Shown here one piece after another: positions 39,294-49,267 of a stretch of 64,000 nucleotides of DNA. Source of the stretch: Microvirga sp. TS319 (lineage in GTDB: Bacteria > Pseudomonadota > Alphaproteobacteria > Rhizobiales > Beijerinckiaceae); the NCBI RefSeq assembly GCF_041276405.1, contig NZ_JBGGGT010000002.1, forward strand, positions 1,897,001-1,961,000, in the 5' to 3' direction. The position numbers and the translations under genes were made by a program. Position 1 is the stretch's first letter, and each line of letters opens with the position of its first letter. The notes beneath the pieces were generated by a model that did no database searches, had not been told where the DNA came from, and saw only the letters and a list, made by a program, of their open reading frames with translations.

Positions 39294-41774
39294 GATCACG
39301 ATGAAGTCGTGATGGAAGACCGACGCCTTGTTGGCGAGGGTTGCAATCTTAATCGCGGCGATCTTGCCCGTGCCGTCGGCGTCGTAATACACGCTACCAG
39401 TCGACTTGTCGTAGATGATGCGGTCGTTCGCATCCTTGGCCGTCTTGCCCAGGACGAAGGCCGTGCTCGACAGGGGCCCCATGGGCAACGCCTTGAAGAT
39501 CGCCTTCTTGAGCTGGAACGTATCGTAACGCGACGAGAAGTCGGTGATCGCGTCGGGATACAGCTTGTTCGGCGCGCTTTCGAAGAGGAAAACGTCGGCG
39601 CCGCTGCCGCCGGTCAGAGTGTCCTTGCCTGCGCCTCCGGAGAGAGTGTCGTTCCCGCCGCCGCCGACGAGAACGTCGTTTCCTCCTCCGCCCCCGAGAC
39701 GGTCTTTGCCGCTGCCGCCGACGAACGTGTTGGCGGCAGACGAGCCTCCTGTTACTTCCGTCGAGCGGTTGCCGATCGTGACGGTCAGCTCCTTGTCATG
39801 GCTCAGGCCGCCCGCATCCGTGGCGCGGACCTTGATCCGAAAGGAACCCTGCTGTTCGAAATCGAGGAGCAAGCCATTCTTCACGACGATGGTGCCGTCG
39901 CCTCTCAGGGCAAAACGGCCGCCGGCATCATCGAGCAGGGAATAGGTGATTTCATCCCAGGCGTTCGGATCCTCCACCTGCAACGTTCCCACGGCGGTGC
40001 CCGTGCCCGACAGCTCGAGAACGGTTCCTCCCGACAGGGCGATATCGGTCGGACCGCTATTCGTGTAGGTGCCGCTGCTGTCGGTCACCGTCTCGATACC
40101 GTGCCGGAAGAGCAGGCCGCGTTCACGAACCGTGAAGGCACCTCCCATGAGGATCACCCTGTCGGCCCCACCGGCCGCTCCATCCAACAGGGACGCGATG
40201 GATTTCTCGTTGAGAGTGACGGCTGTTCCGGCCGCATCCGTCAGCTCGATGCCGACATTCATGAACGTCTTGTTGCTCAGGTCGAAGGCATTGCCTGAGA
40301 GCCGAAGCACATTCGTGCCGGCGCCTCCGTCGATCACGGCGAATTCCGCCAGCCGCCCCGCATTCGCGACAAGAGTGTCATTCCCCGCCGAACCGCGAAC
40401 GACCTCGAAGCCCGCCAGGGCGGACGGGATCGTGAGATCGAGCACTCCCGCCGCAATCATCGCGAGGGTGTCGATTCCGCGGCCGCCATCGAGCCGGTCG
40501 GCCGCATTGAATGTACCCTGGGCGATAGAGAGCGTCTCGCTCGAATCCGTTCCCGTGGCCATGTCGTCCCCGGGGGTCAGCGCCTGCCCGTCCGCAGGCA
40601 TGAAACGGCGGACGTACACGTCCGGCGGGGTGCTGTTCTCCGTCGGGTGGTACGATTGGTACGCAACGAGCCAGCTCCCATCGGGAAGGCTCGTCACATG
40701 CGGCTGGGCCTGATCGGCAATCGTTCCGATCGTCACCAATGTCTCACCGCCGAGGGGCGCACCATCCGCCCCGAAGCGCTGCTGATAGATGCCGTAGCCC
40801 GATCCGTCCTGTGTTTCGGATTCCCAGGAGACGACCCAGCCCCCGTCGGCAAGTGCGGCGACGCTTGAATTCCTCTGGTCTCCCGCGATCGTCGCATTGA
40901 CCTTGGTCATTGCGCCGACCGGATCCCCGTCCGCGTCATAGCGCTGCTGATAGATCCCGCGCCCCCAGCCGTCCTTGCCGTTCGAGACATCCCAGGTGAC
41001 GACCCATCCGCCGTCGATAAGGGCGGCGACGCTGGGGATCGCCGCAAATCGGTTGGTGCCGACGGCGGAATAAACCACGGCTTCGTCCCCATCGGGGTTC
41101 CCGTTCTTGTCGAATCGCTGCTGCCGGACATCGCCATTTTCCCAAGTGACCACCCAGCCTCCGTCCGCGAGCGTCGTCACGCTCGGCGCCTCATCGAAAT
41201 TGACCGCGAGTGTATTGACTTGTGTCTCCGGACCGGTCGGTGTGCCATCCTGGGCATAGCGTTGCTGATAGATCTCCCCATTCGTGCCGTCGGCCCGGGG
41301 GCCCTGCCAGGTGACGACCCATCCGCCGCCGGAACCGTCCGGATCGAGCGGCAGCGCGGTGACGCTCGCAGCCCTCTGGTCGCCTGTCACCGTCGTATTG
41401 ATCAATCGATCCTGCGGATGGTTCGCATCGTCCAGAAACTGCGGCTGCCCCTCGGCATCAAAACGCTGCTGATAGATTCCCCAGCCCGAACCGTCCTGGG
41501 CTCGGGATTCCCAGGTCACGACCCAGCCGCCATCGGGTAGAGCCGTCACAACGGCTACTCTTTGAGTATCAACGGTGATCACGTTGACCCTGCTCTCACC
41601 CCCGGCCGGTGCGCCTTGCGGGTCGTAGCGCTGTTGGTAGATGTCGACGTTACTCTCCCAGGTGACGACCCAGCCGCCGTTGGCGAGCACGGTCACGTCG
41701 GGGTCGGTCTGTGTCCCGGGCGTCGTCGTGTTGATCCGGACTTCGGGGCCGGCATTGATCACGGAGATCGTCAT
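39291..41774 (-). CDS. RTX protein with seven WVVTW repeats and one cadherin-like domain
   Basis: An 827-residue protein from ATG 41774 (MTISVINAGPE); the open frame reaches back to 41819 through the upstream palindrome, which is unlikely to be coding. The N-terminal half (about 25-400) holds seven repeats of the pattern GGWVVTWES...GxGIYQQRYDADGxP, suggesting a seven-bladed beta-propeller. A linker region with degenerate RTX/haemolysin-type strands follows (about 405-560), then one cadherin-like domain (about 570-675, ending KELTVTIGN). The RTX block GGSGKDRLGGGGGNDVLVGG and GGAGKDTLTGG is at about 690-730 and the shared terminal module ends FHHDFIVI. No signal peptide; type I secretion is inferred. 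Its TAG stop is the last triplet of a dispersed repeat. Ligand and function are unknown. Confidence 0.84.
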   Translation of the reverse strand: MTISVINAGPEVRINTTTPGTQTDPDVTVLANGGWVVTWESNVDIYQQRYDPQGAPAGGESRVNVITVDTQRVAVVTALPDGGWVVTWESRAQDGSGWGIYQQRFDAEGQPQFLDDANHPQDRLINTTVTGDQRAASVTALPLDPDGSGGGWVVTWQGPRADGTNGEIYQQRYAQDGTPTGPETQVNTLAVNFDEAPSVTTLADGGWVVTWENGDVRQQRFDKNGNPDGDEAVVYSAVGTNRFAAIPSVAALIDGGWVVTWDVSNGKDGWGRGIYQQRYDADGDPVGAMTKVNATIAGDQRNSSVAALADGGWVVSWESETQDGSGYGIYQQRFGADGAPLGGETLVTIGTIADQAQPHVTSLPDGSWLVAYQSYHPTENSTPPDVYVRRFMPADGQALTPGDDMATGTDSSETLSIAQGTFNAADRLDGGRGIDTLAMIAAGVLDLTIPSALAGFEVVRGSAGNDTLVANAGRLAEFAVIDGGAGTNVLRLSGNAFDLSNKTFMNVGIELTDAAGTAVTLNEKSIASLLDGAAGGADRVILMGGAFTVRERGLLFRHGIETVTDSSGTYTNSGPTDIALSGGTVLELSGTGTAVGTLQVEDPNAWDEITYSLLDDAGGRFALRGDGTIVVKNGLLLDFEQQGSFRIKVRATDAGGLSHDKELTVTIGNRSTEVTGGSSAANTFVGGSGKDRLGGGGGNDVLVGGGGNDTLSGGAGKDTLTGGSGADVFLFESAPNKLYPDAITDFSSRYDTFQLKKAIFKALPMGPLSSTAFVLGKTAKDANDRIIYDKSTGSVYYDADGTGKIAAIKIATLANKASVFHHDFIVI

Positions 41775-41796
41775 GGCATACTCTACATCTCGTCGA

Positions 41797-41821
41797 GAAT
41801 GACGATAACTGTATATCATTC
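41797..41821. promoter_or_regulatory. AT-rich partly palindromic element upstream of third RTX gene
   Basis: GAATGA (41797-41802) and TCATTC (41816-41821) flank CGATAACTGTATA. Read in the gene's direction it contains ATGATATA and ATCGT in the same order and almost the same spacing as the palindrome upstream of the second RTX gene (24148-24175). It lies about 23 bases ahead of the start codon. Confidence 0.45.
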
Positions 41822-41861
41822 ACTCTCGCCTGCAAGCGATTGCGCTCTAGATACGTTGCTC

Positions 41862-42728
41862 ATGACCCGCCGGATCGACCATCTCGTCATCGCCGTTCAC
41901 GATCTCGACAAAGCCGCCGAGTTCTACCGGCGTCTCGGCTTCCAGGTCGGCTCCCGCAATCGGCATTCGTGGGGCACGGAGAACCGGATCGTCCAGTTCC
42001 CCGGAACCTTCCTCGAGCTGATCACGGTCGGCGAGGGGGCTCGGATCCCGCCTCACGAGCAGGACCGCTTCAGCTTCGGGGCCTTCGTCCGGGATTATCT
42101 GAACGACCGCGAAGGCCTGGCCATGCTGGTGCTGGACAGCCCGGACGCCAAGGCGGACGCCGAGGCCTTCGCGAAAAAGGGCATCGGCGCCTTCGAGCCC
42201 TTCCATTTCGAGCGCAAGGGCAGGCGGCCCGACGGAACGGAGACGGTCGTGGCCTTTTCCCTGGCTTTCGCGGCCGACAAGGCAGCCCCGAAGGCAGGCT
42301 TCTTCGTTTGCCAGCAGCATTTCCCGGAGAACTTCTGGAACCCGGCCTTTCAAGCCCACGAGAACGGAGCCACAGGACTCGCGACGGTCGCCCTGGCGGC
42401 GCCGGATCCCGATCGCTGCAAGAGGTTCCTGACGGATTTCACAGGCGCTGTTCCCACGAGCCCGGCCCTGCACGATCTGTCGTTCCGTCTCGCGGATTCT
42501 CACCTGGACGTGATGACGCCTGACGACGCCGCGGAAAGTTACGTGTCCGTCGAAGCGGAAATGCACCAGCCCTGCTTCGTGGCCTTCACGGTGCGGGTGG
42601 AGAACCTCGCAGCCCTCTCCAAGCGCCTGGAGGCCGCGGAAGTGCCTTATCAGCACGTCGGCAGCAGGCTCGTCGTGCCGGCGAGCGCCGCCTTCGGGGT
42701 CGCCATCGCGTTCGAGGCAACACAATAA
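41862..42728 (+). CDS. VOC-superfamily (glyoxalase-like domain) protein
   Basis: A 288-residue protein starting RRIDHLVIAVHDLDKAAEFY, the typical first beta-alpha unit of the vicinal-oxygen-chelate fold, with RLGFQVGSRNRHSWGTENRI and TFLELITVGEG following. A second, weaker VOC module spans about 160-285. The pattern corresponds to the Glyoxalase_3-type family of uncharacterised proteins rather than true glyoxalase I. A reaction cannot be assigned. It starts 88 bases from the third RTX gene on the opposite strand and is followed 50 bases later by a DUF350-type gene. Confidence 0.85.
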   Translation: MTRRIDHLVIAVHDLDKAAEFYRRLGFQVGSRNRHSWGTENRIVQFPGTFLELITVGEGARIPPHEQDRFSFGAFVRDYLNDREGLAMLVLDSPDAKADAEAFAKKGIGAFEPFHFERKGRRPDGTETVVAFSLAFAADKAAPKAGFFVCQQHFPENFWNPAFQAHENGATGLATVALAAPDPDRCKRFLTDFTGAVPTSPALHDLSFRLADSHLDVMTPDDAAESYVSVEAEMHQPCFVAFTVRVENLAALSKRLEAAEVPYQHVGSRLVVPASAAFGVAIAFEATQ

Positions 42729-42778
42729 ATTAACCATGGTCCCATTACGATCGTGTCAATGAATCGTAGGGGCTATCC

Positions 42779-43180
42779 GTGACGTCCACTCTGGCGGGTT
42801 TATTCGACTTCCTGGTCTTCTTCCTCATCGCCGTCGCGCTCGTCGTTCTGTATCTGGGCGTCTATACCCTGGCGACGATGCACAACGAGTTCGCGCTGAT
42901 CCGCCAGAACGTAATCTCGGCCTCGACCGCCCTCGGCTTCAGCCTCGTCGGCTTCGCCCTGCCGCTGGGCAGCGCCATCGTCCACGCGCAGGGTATCGTC
43001 GATCTGCTGGTCTGGGGCCTGGTCGCCCTGGCGGTTCAGATCGTCGTGTACTGGCTGGTGCGCATCCTGATGCCGAATCTCTCCCAGCGCATCGCCGGAG
43101 GCGAGATGGCCGCGGCCCTGTTCCTCGGCGCATCCTCCCTGTCGGCGGGCATCATCAACGCGGCGTCGATGACCTTCTGA
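42779..43180 (+). CDS. DUF350-family inner membrane protein
   Basis: A 133-residue protein with four predicted transmembrane helices (about 8-33, 48-70, 75-98 and 110-132). The pattern LRxN/IRQNVISASTALGFSLVGFAL and GALxxGxxxA-like C-terminus matches DUF350 proteins, which are small, widespread and of unknown biochemical role. The start is GTG 42779 with AGGGG eight bases upstream. It precedes kdsA by 59 bases but a functional link is not evident. Confidence 0.75.
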   Translation: MTSTLAGLFDFLVFFLIAVALVVLYLGVYTLATMHNEFALIRQNVISASTALGFSLVGFALPLGSAIVHAQGIVDLLVWGLVALAVQIVVYWLVRILMPNLSQRIAGGEMAAALFLGASSLSAGIINAASMTF

Positions 43181-43239
43181 GACCTCCATCGTCATCACCG
43201 CTTCCCGTCCGGCCCGAAACGGAGTAGGGGGACGGGATC

Positions 43240-44088
43240 ATGACCGATACCCAACAGACTCCCGCCGTCGTCGAGGCCGGTTCAGTCCGCTTCGGCAATC
43301 ACCTGCCGCTCAGCATCATCGCCGGGCCCTGCGCCATGGAGAGCCGCGACCACGCGCTCGAGATGGCGGCGGCGCTCAAGGAGATCACGGGCAAGCTCGG
43401 CTTAGGCCTCGTCTACAAGTCGTCCTTCGACAAGGCGAACCGCACCTCGATTGCGAGTGCGCGCGGCATCGGGCTCGACAAGGCGCTTTCCATCTTCGCC
43501 GAGGTGAAGGAGCGGTTCGGCCTTCCGGTCATCACCGACGTGCACGAGAACGAGCAATGCGCTCTTGTCGGCGAAGTGGTCGATATCCTCCAGATTCCCG
43601 CCTTCCTGTGCCGGCAGACCGATCTTCTGGTCGCCGCCGCCCGGACGGGCCGGGTCGTGAACGTGAAGAAGGGCCAGTTCCTGGCGCCCTGGGACATGGC
43701 GAATGTCGCCGCGAAGGTGAGGGCGGCCGGAAACCCGAACGTCATGCTCACCGAGCGCGGCGCCTCCTTCGGCTACAACACCCTCGTGTCAGACATGCGC
43801 TCGTTGCCGATCATGGCCGAGACCGGCGCGCCGGTGATCTTCGATGCCACCCATTCGGTGCAGCAGCCCGGCGGCAAGGGCGCGACCTCGGGCGGGCAGC
43901 GCGAGTTCGTGCCGGTGCTGGCCCGCGCCGCGGTCGCCGTGGGCGTGGCGGGCGTCTTCATCGAGACGCACCAGGACCCGGACAAGGCGCCCTCCGACGG
44001 GCCCAACATGGTCCCTCTGAAGGAGCTGGAGGGCCTGCTCGCCGGCCTGAAGGCCTTCGACGCGCTGGCTAAGGGCAGGGTGGCCTGA
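43240..44088 (+). CDS. kdsA: 3-deoxy-8-phosphooctulonate (KDO-8-phosphate) synthase
   Basis: Condenses PEP and arabinose 5-phosphate to KDO-8-phosphate for the LPS inner core. The 282-residue TIM-barrel shows [20 protein letters not shown] (about 22-41), [55 protein letters not shown] and [12 protein letters not shown], all diagnostic. In relatives it lies between pyrG and eno; that order is kept here apart from inserted genes. It complements the lipid A genes at 7-11.7 kb. Confidence 0.97.
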   Translation: MTDTQQTPAVVEAGSVRFGNHLPLSIIAGPCAMESRDHALEMAAALKEITGKLGLGLVYKSSFDKANRTSIASARGIGLDKALSIFAEVKERFGLPVITDVHENEQCALVGEVVDILQIPAFLCRQTDLLVAAARTGRVVNVKKGQFLAPWDMANVAAKVRAAGNPNVMLTERGASFGYNTLVSDMRSLPIMAETGAPVIFDATHSVQQPGGKGATSGGQREFVPVLARAAVAVGVAGVFIETHQDPDKAPSDGPNMVPLKELEGLLAGLKAFDALAKGRVA

Positions 44089-44277
44089 AGAACACTTTCG
44101 CTCCAGACCGTCCTCGTCATCCCCGCGAAGACTGGCAGGACGGCGGTGGTGCCGGGACCGTGACGACGCGCGCATGACGTCCGGGGAGGGCAGGTCTGCA
44201 TTCCTGCATCTCCCCGTATGGCGAAGCCGTGATATGGAGCGAAGCTCTCCTCTCGCGGCCTTCTCCTTCAGAGCGTC

Positions 44278-45435
44278 ATGTCCTCGCGTAATCTCATCCT
44301 GATCCTGGCCGTCAGCGGCTTTGCCAGCACCTTCTCGTCCCGTGCGGTCGAGCCCATGGTCGGGGTGATCGCTCGCGACCTGAACTCGCCGGCGCAGACC
44401 ATCGCGCTTCTCTCCGCCGCCTTCGCGCTGCCCTATGCCTTCATTCAGCCCGTCCTGGGGCCGATCGGGGATGCGCTCGGCAAGGAGCGCGTGATGAAGG
44501 TGGCCCTGTCGCTTCTCTTCTTGGCGCTAGCCGGGTCGTTCTTCGCGCCCAATGCCCCGACGCTCTTCGGCTTGCGGATCCTGGCCGGCGCGGCGGCGGG
44601 AGGGGCGGTGCCGCTCTCCATCGCGCTCATCGGCGACCGGGTGGAGATGGCGCAACGTCAGGTGGCGCTCAGCCGCTATCTCGTGGCGATCATCATCGGC
44701 CAGCTCGCAGGGTCGTCGCTTGCGGGATTGCTGGCCGAGTGGATTGGCTGGCGCGGGGTGTTCGGCCTGTCCACCGTCATGATGGCCTGCGCCCTGACCG
44801 CGACGATCGTGGGCTTTCGCGGCGCCGCGGCAGGCGGCAAATTCGATCCGCGCGCGGCGGTGCTGCGCTACCGGGACATCCTGTCCAATCCGCGCGCGCT
44901 GTTTCTCTTCGGCTCCGTCTTCGTCGAAGCCATCGCGCTCTTCGGCATCTTCCCCTACATCGCCCCTTTGCTCGAGGAGCGGGGCGGGGGCGGCGCGGCG
45001 CAGGCGGGTTTCGCCATCGGGGGCTTCGCCATCGGCGGCCTCGTCTATTCCGCGCTCGTGACCTGGATGCTGAACAATCTCGGCATCGGCCGGATTCTCC
45101 TGGGCGGAGGTCTGTGTGCGGCGGCGGCTCTCGTGGCCCTGGGCTTTGGCGGGGACTGGACGTTCGACTTCGCCGCCCTGCTGCTCATGGGTCTCGGCTT
45201 CTACATGCTCCACAACACGTTTCAGGCCCAGGTCACGGAGGTCGCGCCCCAGGCCCGCGCTTCCGCGGTCGCGCTCCATGCCTTCTCGTTCTTCTGCGGG
45301 CAGGCGCTCGGGGTCGTGGTGATGGGATTCGGCCTGCGCCATGTCGGCCTCGCCGCCTCCACCACCACGGCCGCTCTGGTCATCCTGGGCGTTGGCCTGA
45401 CAGCCTCCATGGTGTTGAGGCGGCCGGCTCCTTAG
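44278..45435 (+). CDS. Major facilitator superfamily transporter
   Basis: A 385-residue protein with about twelve hydrophobic helices; it begins LILILAVSGFASTFSSRAVEP and has the MFS loop signature GPIGDALGKERVM (motif A type) after helix 2. The arabinose-efflux/AraJ-like DHA1 group is the closest recognisable type, so a drug or sugar-efflux role is possible, but no substrate can be assigned. Its TAG stop (45433-45435) is the first triplet of a dispersed palindromic repeat. It is convergent with queF, and the whole space between them is repeat. Confidence 0.85.
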   Translation: MSSRNLILILAVSGFASTFSSRAVEPMVGVIARDLNSPAQTIALLSAAFALPYAFIQPVLGPIGDALGKERVMKVALSLLFLALAGSFFAPNAPTLFGLRILAGAAAGGAVPLSIALIGDRVEMAQRQVALSRYLVAIIIGQLAGSSLAGLLAEWIGWRGVFGLSTVMMACALTATIVGFRGAAAGGKFDPRAAVLRYRDILSNPRALFLFGSVFVEAIALFGIFPYIAPLLEERGGGGAAQAGFAIGGFAIGGLVYSALVTWMLNNLGIGRILLGGGLCAAAALVALGFGGDWTFDFAALLLMGLGFYMLHNTFQAQVTEVAPQARASAVALHAFSFFCGQALGVVVMGFGLRHVGLAASTTTAALVILGVGLTASMVLRRPAP

Positions 45436-45551
45436 AGCATCGAACGCAAAAGTGGGAACCGGTTTTGCGTGAAAAGATGCTCAAGACCATAGACTTGAGC
45501 ATCGCATCATTGTTGCGAAAAACCGGGTCCACCCGTTCGCACGATGCGCTA
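45433..45551. repeat. Palindromic repeat filling the MFS/queF intergenic space
   Basis: Begins TAGAGCATCGAACGCAAAAG and ends GCACGATGCGCTAG. The first hairpin (45433-45482) is type 1; the second (45492-45551) carries GAGCATCGCATCATTGTTGCG ... CGATGCGCTA. The first three bases are the stop codon of the MFS gene and the last three, on the other strand, are the stop codon of queF. Confidence 0.88.
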
Positions 45552-45998
45552 GCGGGCCCTGTAGGGCGCGACGCCCTGGTCGGGCAGCCAGAGGTTCTTC
45601 GGCAGTTCGCCCGTCTGCCAGAACACGTCGATCGGAATGCCGCCGCGGGGATACCAATAGCCGCCGATCCTCAGGAATCGGGGCTCAAGGAGCCCGGCGA
45701 GGCGCTTGCCGATAGCCACCGTGCAATCCTCGTGAAAGGCGCCGTGGTTGCGGAAGCTGTGCATGTAGAGCTTCAGGGACTTCGACTCGACGAGCCATGG
45801 GCCCGGCACGTAGTCGATCACGAGAATTGCGAAATCGGGCTGGCCCGTCACCGGGCACAGGGACGTGAATTCCGGCACCGTGAACCGGGCGAGATAATCC
45901 GTGTCCGGGTGCGGGTTGGGCACCCGGTCGAGCGTGGCGGCCTCGGGGGACAGGGGCGTCGCGGTCGTCTGACCGAGCTGGAGGTGGGTCTCCGTCAT
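45549..45998 (-). CDS. queF: NADPH-dependent 7-cyano-7-deazaguanine reductase
   Basis: Reduces preQ0 to preQ1 in queuosine tRNA-modification synthesis. The 149-residue YkvM-type (unimodular) enzyme has the catalytic Cys in [14 protein letters not shown] (about residue 48), the NADPH-binding [16 protein letters not shown] and the substrate-binding HED in [12 protein letters not shown]. Its stop codon is formed by the end of a dispersed repeat. No preQ1 riboswitch was recognised upstream, and no other queuosine genes are in the window. Confidence 0.95.
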   Translation of the reverse strand: MTETHLQLGQTTATPLSPEAATLDRVPNPHPDTDYLARFTVPEFTSLCPVTGQPDFAILVIDYVPGPWLVESKSLKLYMHSFRNHGAFHEDCTVAIGKRLAGLLEPRFLRIGGYWYPRGGIPIDVFWQTGELPKNLWLPDQGVAPYRAR

Positions 45999-46086
45999 CG
46001 TATTTCACCTTGGATCAGGAGGTCATGGGCTGCTCTCGTCCTTGCCCGCTTCGGCGTTTCGGTCAATAAGCCATTCCATGACGTGA

Positions 46087-47409
<1,323 letters not shown>

Positions 47410-47434
47410 CAAGATCGCTGTTCATGTGTTGAGG

Positions 47435-47461
47435 AAGGGCTGCCGAAAGGCGGCCCTTTTT
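47435..47461 (+). terminator. Rho-independent terminator of enolase
   Basis: AAGGGCTGCC / GGCGGCCCTT (one G-T pair) with a GAAA loop and a run of five T, starting 26 bases after the eno stop. Confidence 0.9.
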
Positions 47462-47513
47462 CGTTGTCCGGGCCGCTGATGGACCCGGTTCCGTGATGGA
47501 GATTTCGGCTCCT

Positions 47514-47584
47514 ACAGCATCCAACATTTTGGTTTGAGCATCTTTCACGCTCTACCGGTTCCCGCTTTTGCGCTCGATGCTCTA
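47514..47584. repeat. Palindromic repeat, degenerate copy
   Basis: ACAGCATCCAACATTTTGG followed by GAGCATCTTTCACGC ... CGCTTTTGCGCTCGATGCTCTA. It lies between eno and ftsB and ends 38 bases ahead of the ftsB ATG. Confidence 0.75.
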
Positions 47585-47622
47585 AACGGCTCCTTAACCA
47601 TGTGCGGGTACAAACCATCACC

Positions 47623-47937
47623 ATGGTGATCCGCAGACGATTGAGACGGTTTTTGATTCCGCTGGTGCTCTACAGCATCTCGGCGGCGGTCGCGGCTTAC
47701 TTCGTTCACCACGCTCACAGCGGCGCGCGCGGCATCGAGGCTCAGCAGAAATACGAAGCCCAGATGGCGGAGCTGAACAAGGAGCTCGACGACCTCAAGG
47801 ACGAGCGGACTCACTGGGAGCGTCGCATCGCATTGCTCCGGAGCGATCAGATCGATCGTGACCTTCTCGAGGAGCGGGCACGCGTAATGTTAGGACGTGT
47901 CCATAAGAACGATCTCGTCATCATCACCGGGCCTTAA
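47623..47937 (+). CDS. ftsB: Septum formation initiator FtsB/DivIC family
   Basis: Small bitopic division protein that forms a complex with FtsL and FtsQ. ATG 47623 gives 104 residues: a basic start (MVIRRRLRR), one membrane helix (FLIPLVLYSISAAVAAYFV, about 10-28) and a coiled-coil region (about 38-75, AQQKYEAQMAELNKELDDLK). The C-terminus contains LLEERARVMLGRVHKNDLVI, the conserved end of the family. Its position between eno and pdhA is the usual one in alphaproteobacteria. The 172 bases after it are AT-rich and probably hold the pdh promoter. Confidence 0.92.
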   Translation: MVIRRRLRRFLIPLVLYSISAAVAAYFVHHAHSGARGIEAQQKYEAQMAELNKELDDLKDERTHWERRIALLRSDQIDRDLLEERARVMLGRVHKNDLVIITGP

Positions 47938-48109
47938 CCGCGACTAGCCCCAAAGAATGAATTAACTGAATTTCTGTTAATCGAAAATTCACTTTGGTAA
48001 TCAGCGAGTTGCGCGATTCATTGTGCAGCGCAAAACGTCATTTGGGCCTCTCGATTTCCGGTTTCCGCTGCGCTACAACTTTCGTCGAGGAAACCCTTCG
48101 GAGGAACCG

Positions 48110-49171
48110 ATGGCTGTTGCTGCCCGCAAGGCGGGCCGTGCCGGTGCAGGCGCGGCTAACAAGTCCACTTCCAGCAAAGGCTCCGTGCGCGGAGCTGCCC
48201 CCAATACCCCACAATTCGACAAGGATCAGGATCTCGCAGCCTATAACGATATGCTGCTGATCCGCCGCTTCGAAGAGAAGTCCGGCCAGATGTACGGCAT
48301 GGGCCTCATCGGCGGTTTCTGTCACCTCTATATCGGCCAGGAGGCCGTGGTCGTCGGCATGCAGATGGCGACGAAAAAGGGTGACCAGGTGATCACCGGT
48401 TACCGTGACCACGGTCACATGCTTGCCTGCGGCATGGACGCGAAGGGCGTCATGGCCGAACTGACCGGACGCCGCGGCGGCCTGTCGAAGGGCAAGGGCG
48501 GCTCCATGCACATGTTCTCCAAGGAGGAGAACTTCTACGGCGGGCATGGCATCGTCGGCGCGCAGGTGTCGCTGGGCACCGGCATCGCCTTCGCCAATCG
48601 CTATCGCGAGAACGGCAATGTCTGCCTGACCTATTTCGGCGACGGCGCGGCGAACCAGGGCCAGGTCTACGAGAGCTTCAACATGGCGCAGCTCTGGAAG
48701 CTGCCCGTGGTCTACGTGATCGAGAACAATCGCTACGCGATGGGCACCGCCGTGAACCGCGCTTCGGCCCAGACGGATTTCTCGAAGCGCGGCGTGTCCT
48801 TCGGCATTCCGGGCGAGCAGGTGGACGGCATGGACGTCCGGGCGGTCTACGCCGCCGGCCAGCGCGCGGTCGAATATGCCCGCTCCGGCAAGGGGCCGTA
48901 TATTCTCGAGATGCAGACCTACCGCTACCGCGGTCACTCGATGTCCGACCCGGCGAAGTACCGCACGAAGGACGAGGTGACCCGCATGCGCGAGGAGCAC
49001 GATCCCATCGAGCAGGTGCGCCGCCGTCTGCTGGAGAGCTGGAAGCTGTCGGAAGACGAGCTGAAGGCCTTCGACAGCAAGGTGCGCGAGATCGTCAACG
49101 AGGCCGCCGAGTTCGCCACGCACGATCCCGAGCCCGATCCGGCCGAACTCTACACGGATATCCTCCTCTGA
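48110..49171 (+). CDS. pdhA: Pyruvate dehydrogenase E1 component, alpha subunit
   Basis: Thiamine-diphosphate-binding half of the heterotetrameric E1 that decarboxylates pyruvate. The 353-residue protein has MLLIRRFEEKSGQMYGMGLI, GYRDHGHMLACGM, the TPP/Mg motif FGDGAANQGQVYESFNMA (about 180-197) with NNRYAMGTA, and the phosphorylation-loop-like region YRYRGHSMSDPAKYR. Residues 1-35 form a basic Ala-rich extension. ATG 48110 is preceded by CGGAGGAACC, an excellent ribosome site. First gene of the pdhA-pdhB-DUF5076-pdhC-lpd operon. Confidence 0.97.
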   Translation: MAVAARKAGRAGAGAANKSTSSKGSVRGAAPNTPQFDKDQDLAAYNDMLLIRRFEEKSGQMYGMGLIGGFCHLYIGQEAVVVGMQMATKKGDQVITGYRDHGHMLACGMDAKGVMAELTGRRGGLSKGKGGSMHMFSKEENFYGGHGIVGAQVSLGTGIAFANRYRENGNVCLTYFGDGAANQGQVYESFNMAQLWKLPVVYVIENNRYAMGTAVNRASAQTDFSKRGVSFGIPGEQVDGMDVRAVYAAGQRAVEYARSGKGPYILEMQTYRYRGHSMSDPAKYRTKDEVTRMREEHDPIEQVRRRLLESWKLSEDELKAFDSKVREIVNEAAEFATHDPEPDPAELYTDILL

Positions 49172-49267
49172 GCATGGTCCTGAAGGCTACGCTCCACTGA
49201 CTCATGGCGGCGCGCCTCAGCGCCGCTCCGAAACTTTCGCCGCAGCGACAATCAACACGAGTCTTTC

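Noticed and set aside
45999..46060. Possible preQ1 riboswitch in the queF leader
   Set aside because: The leader is short and shows neither the pseudoknot hairpin nor the A-rich tail of preQ1 aptamers.
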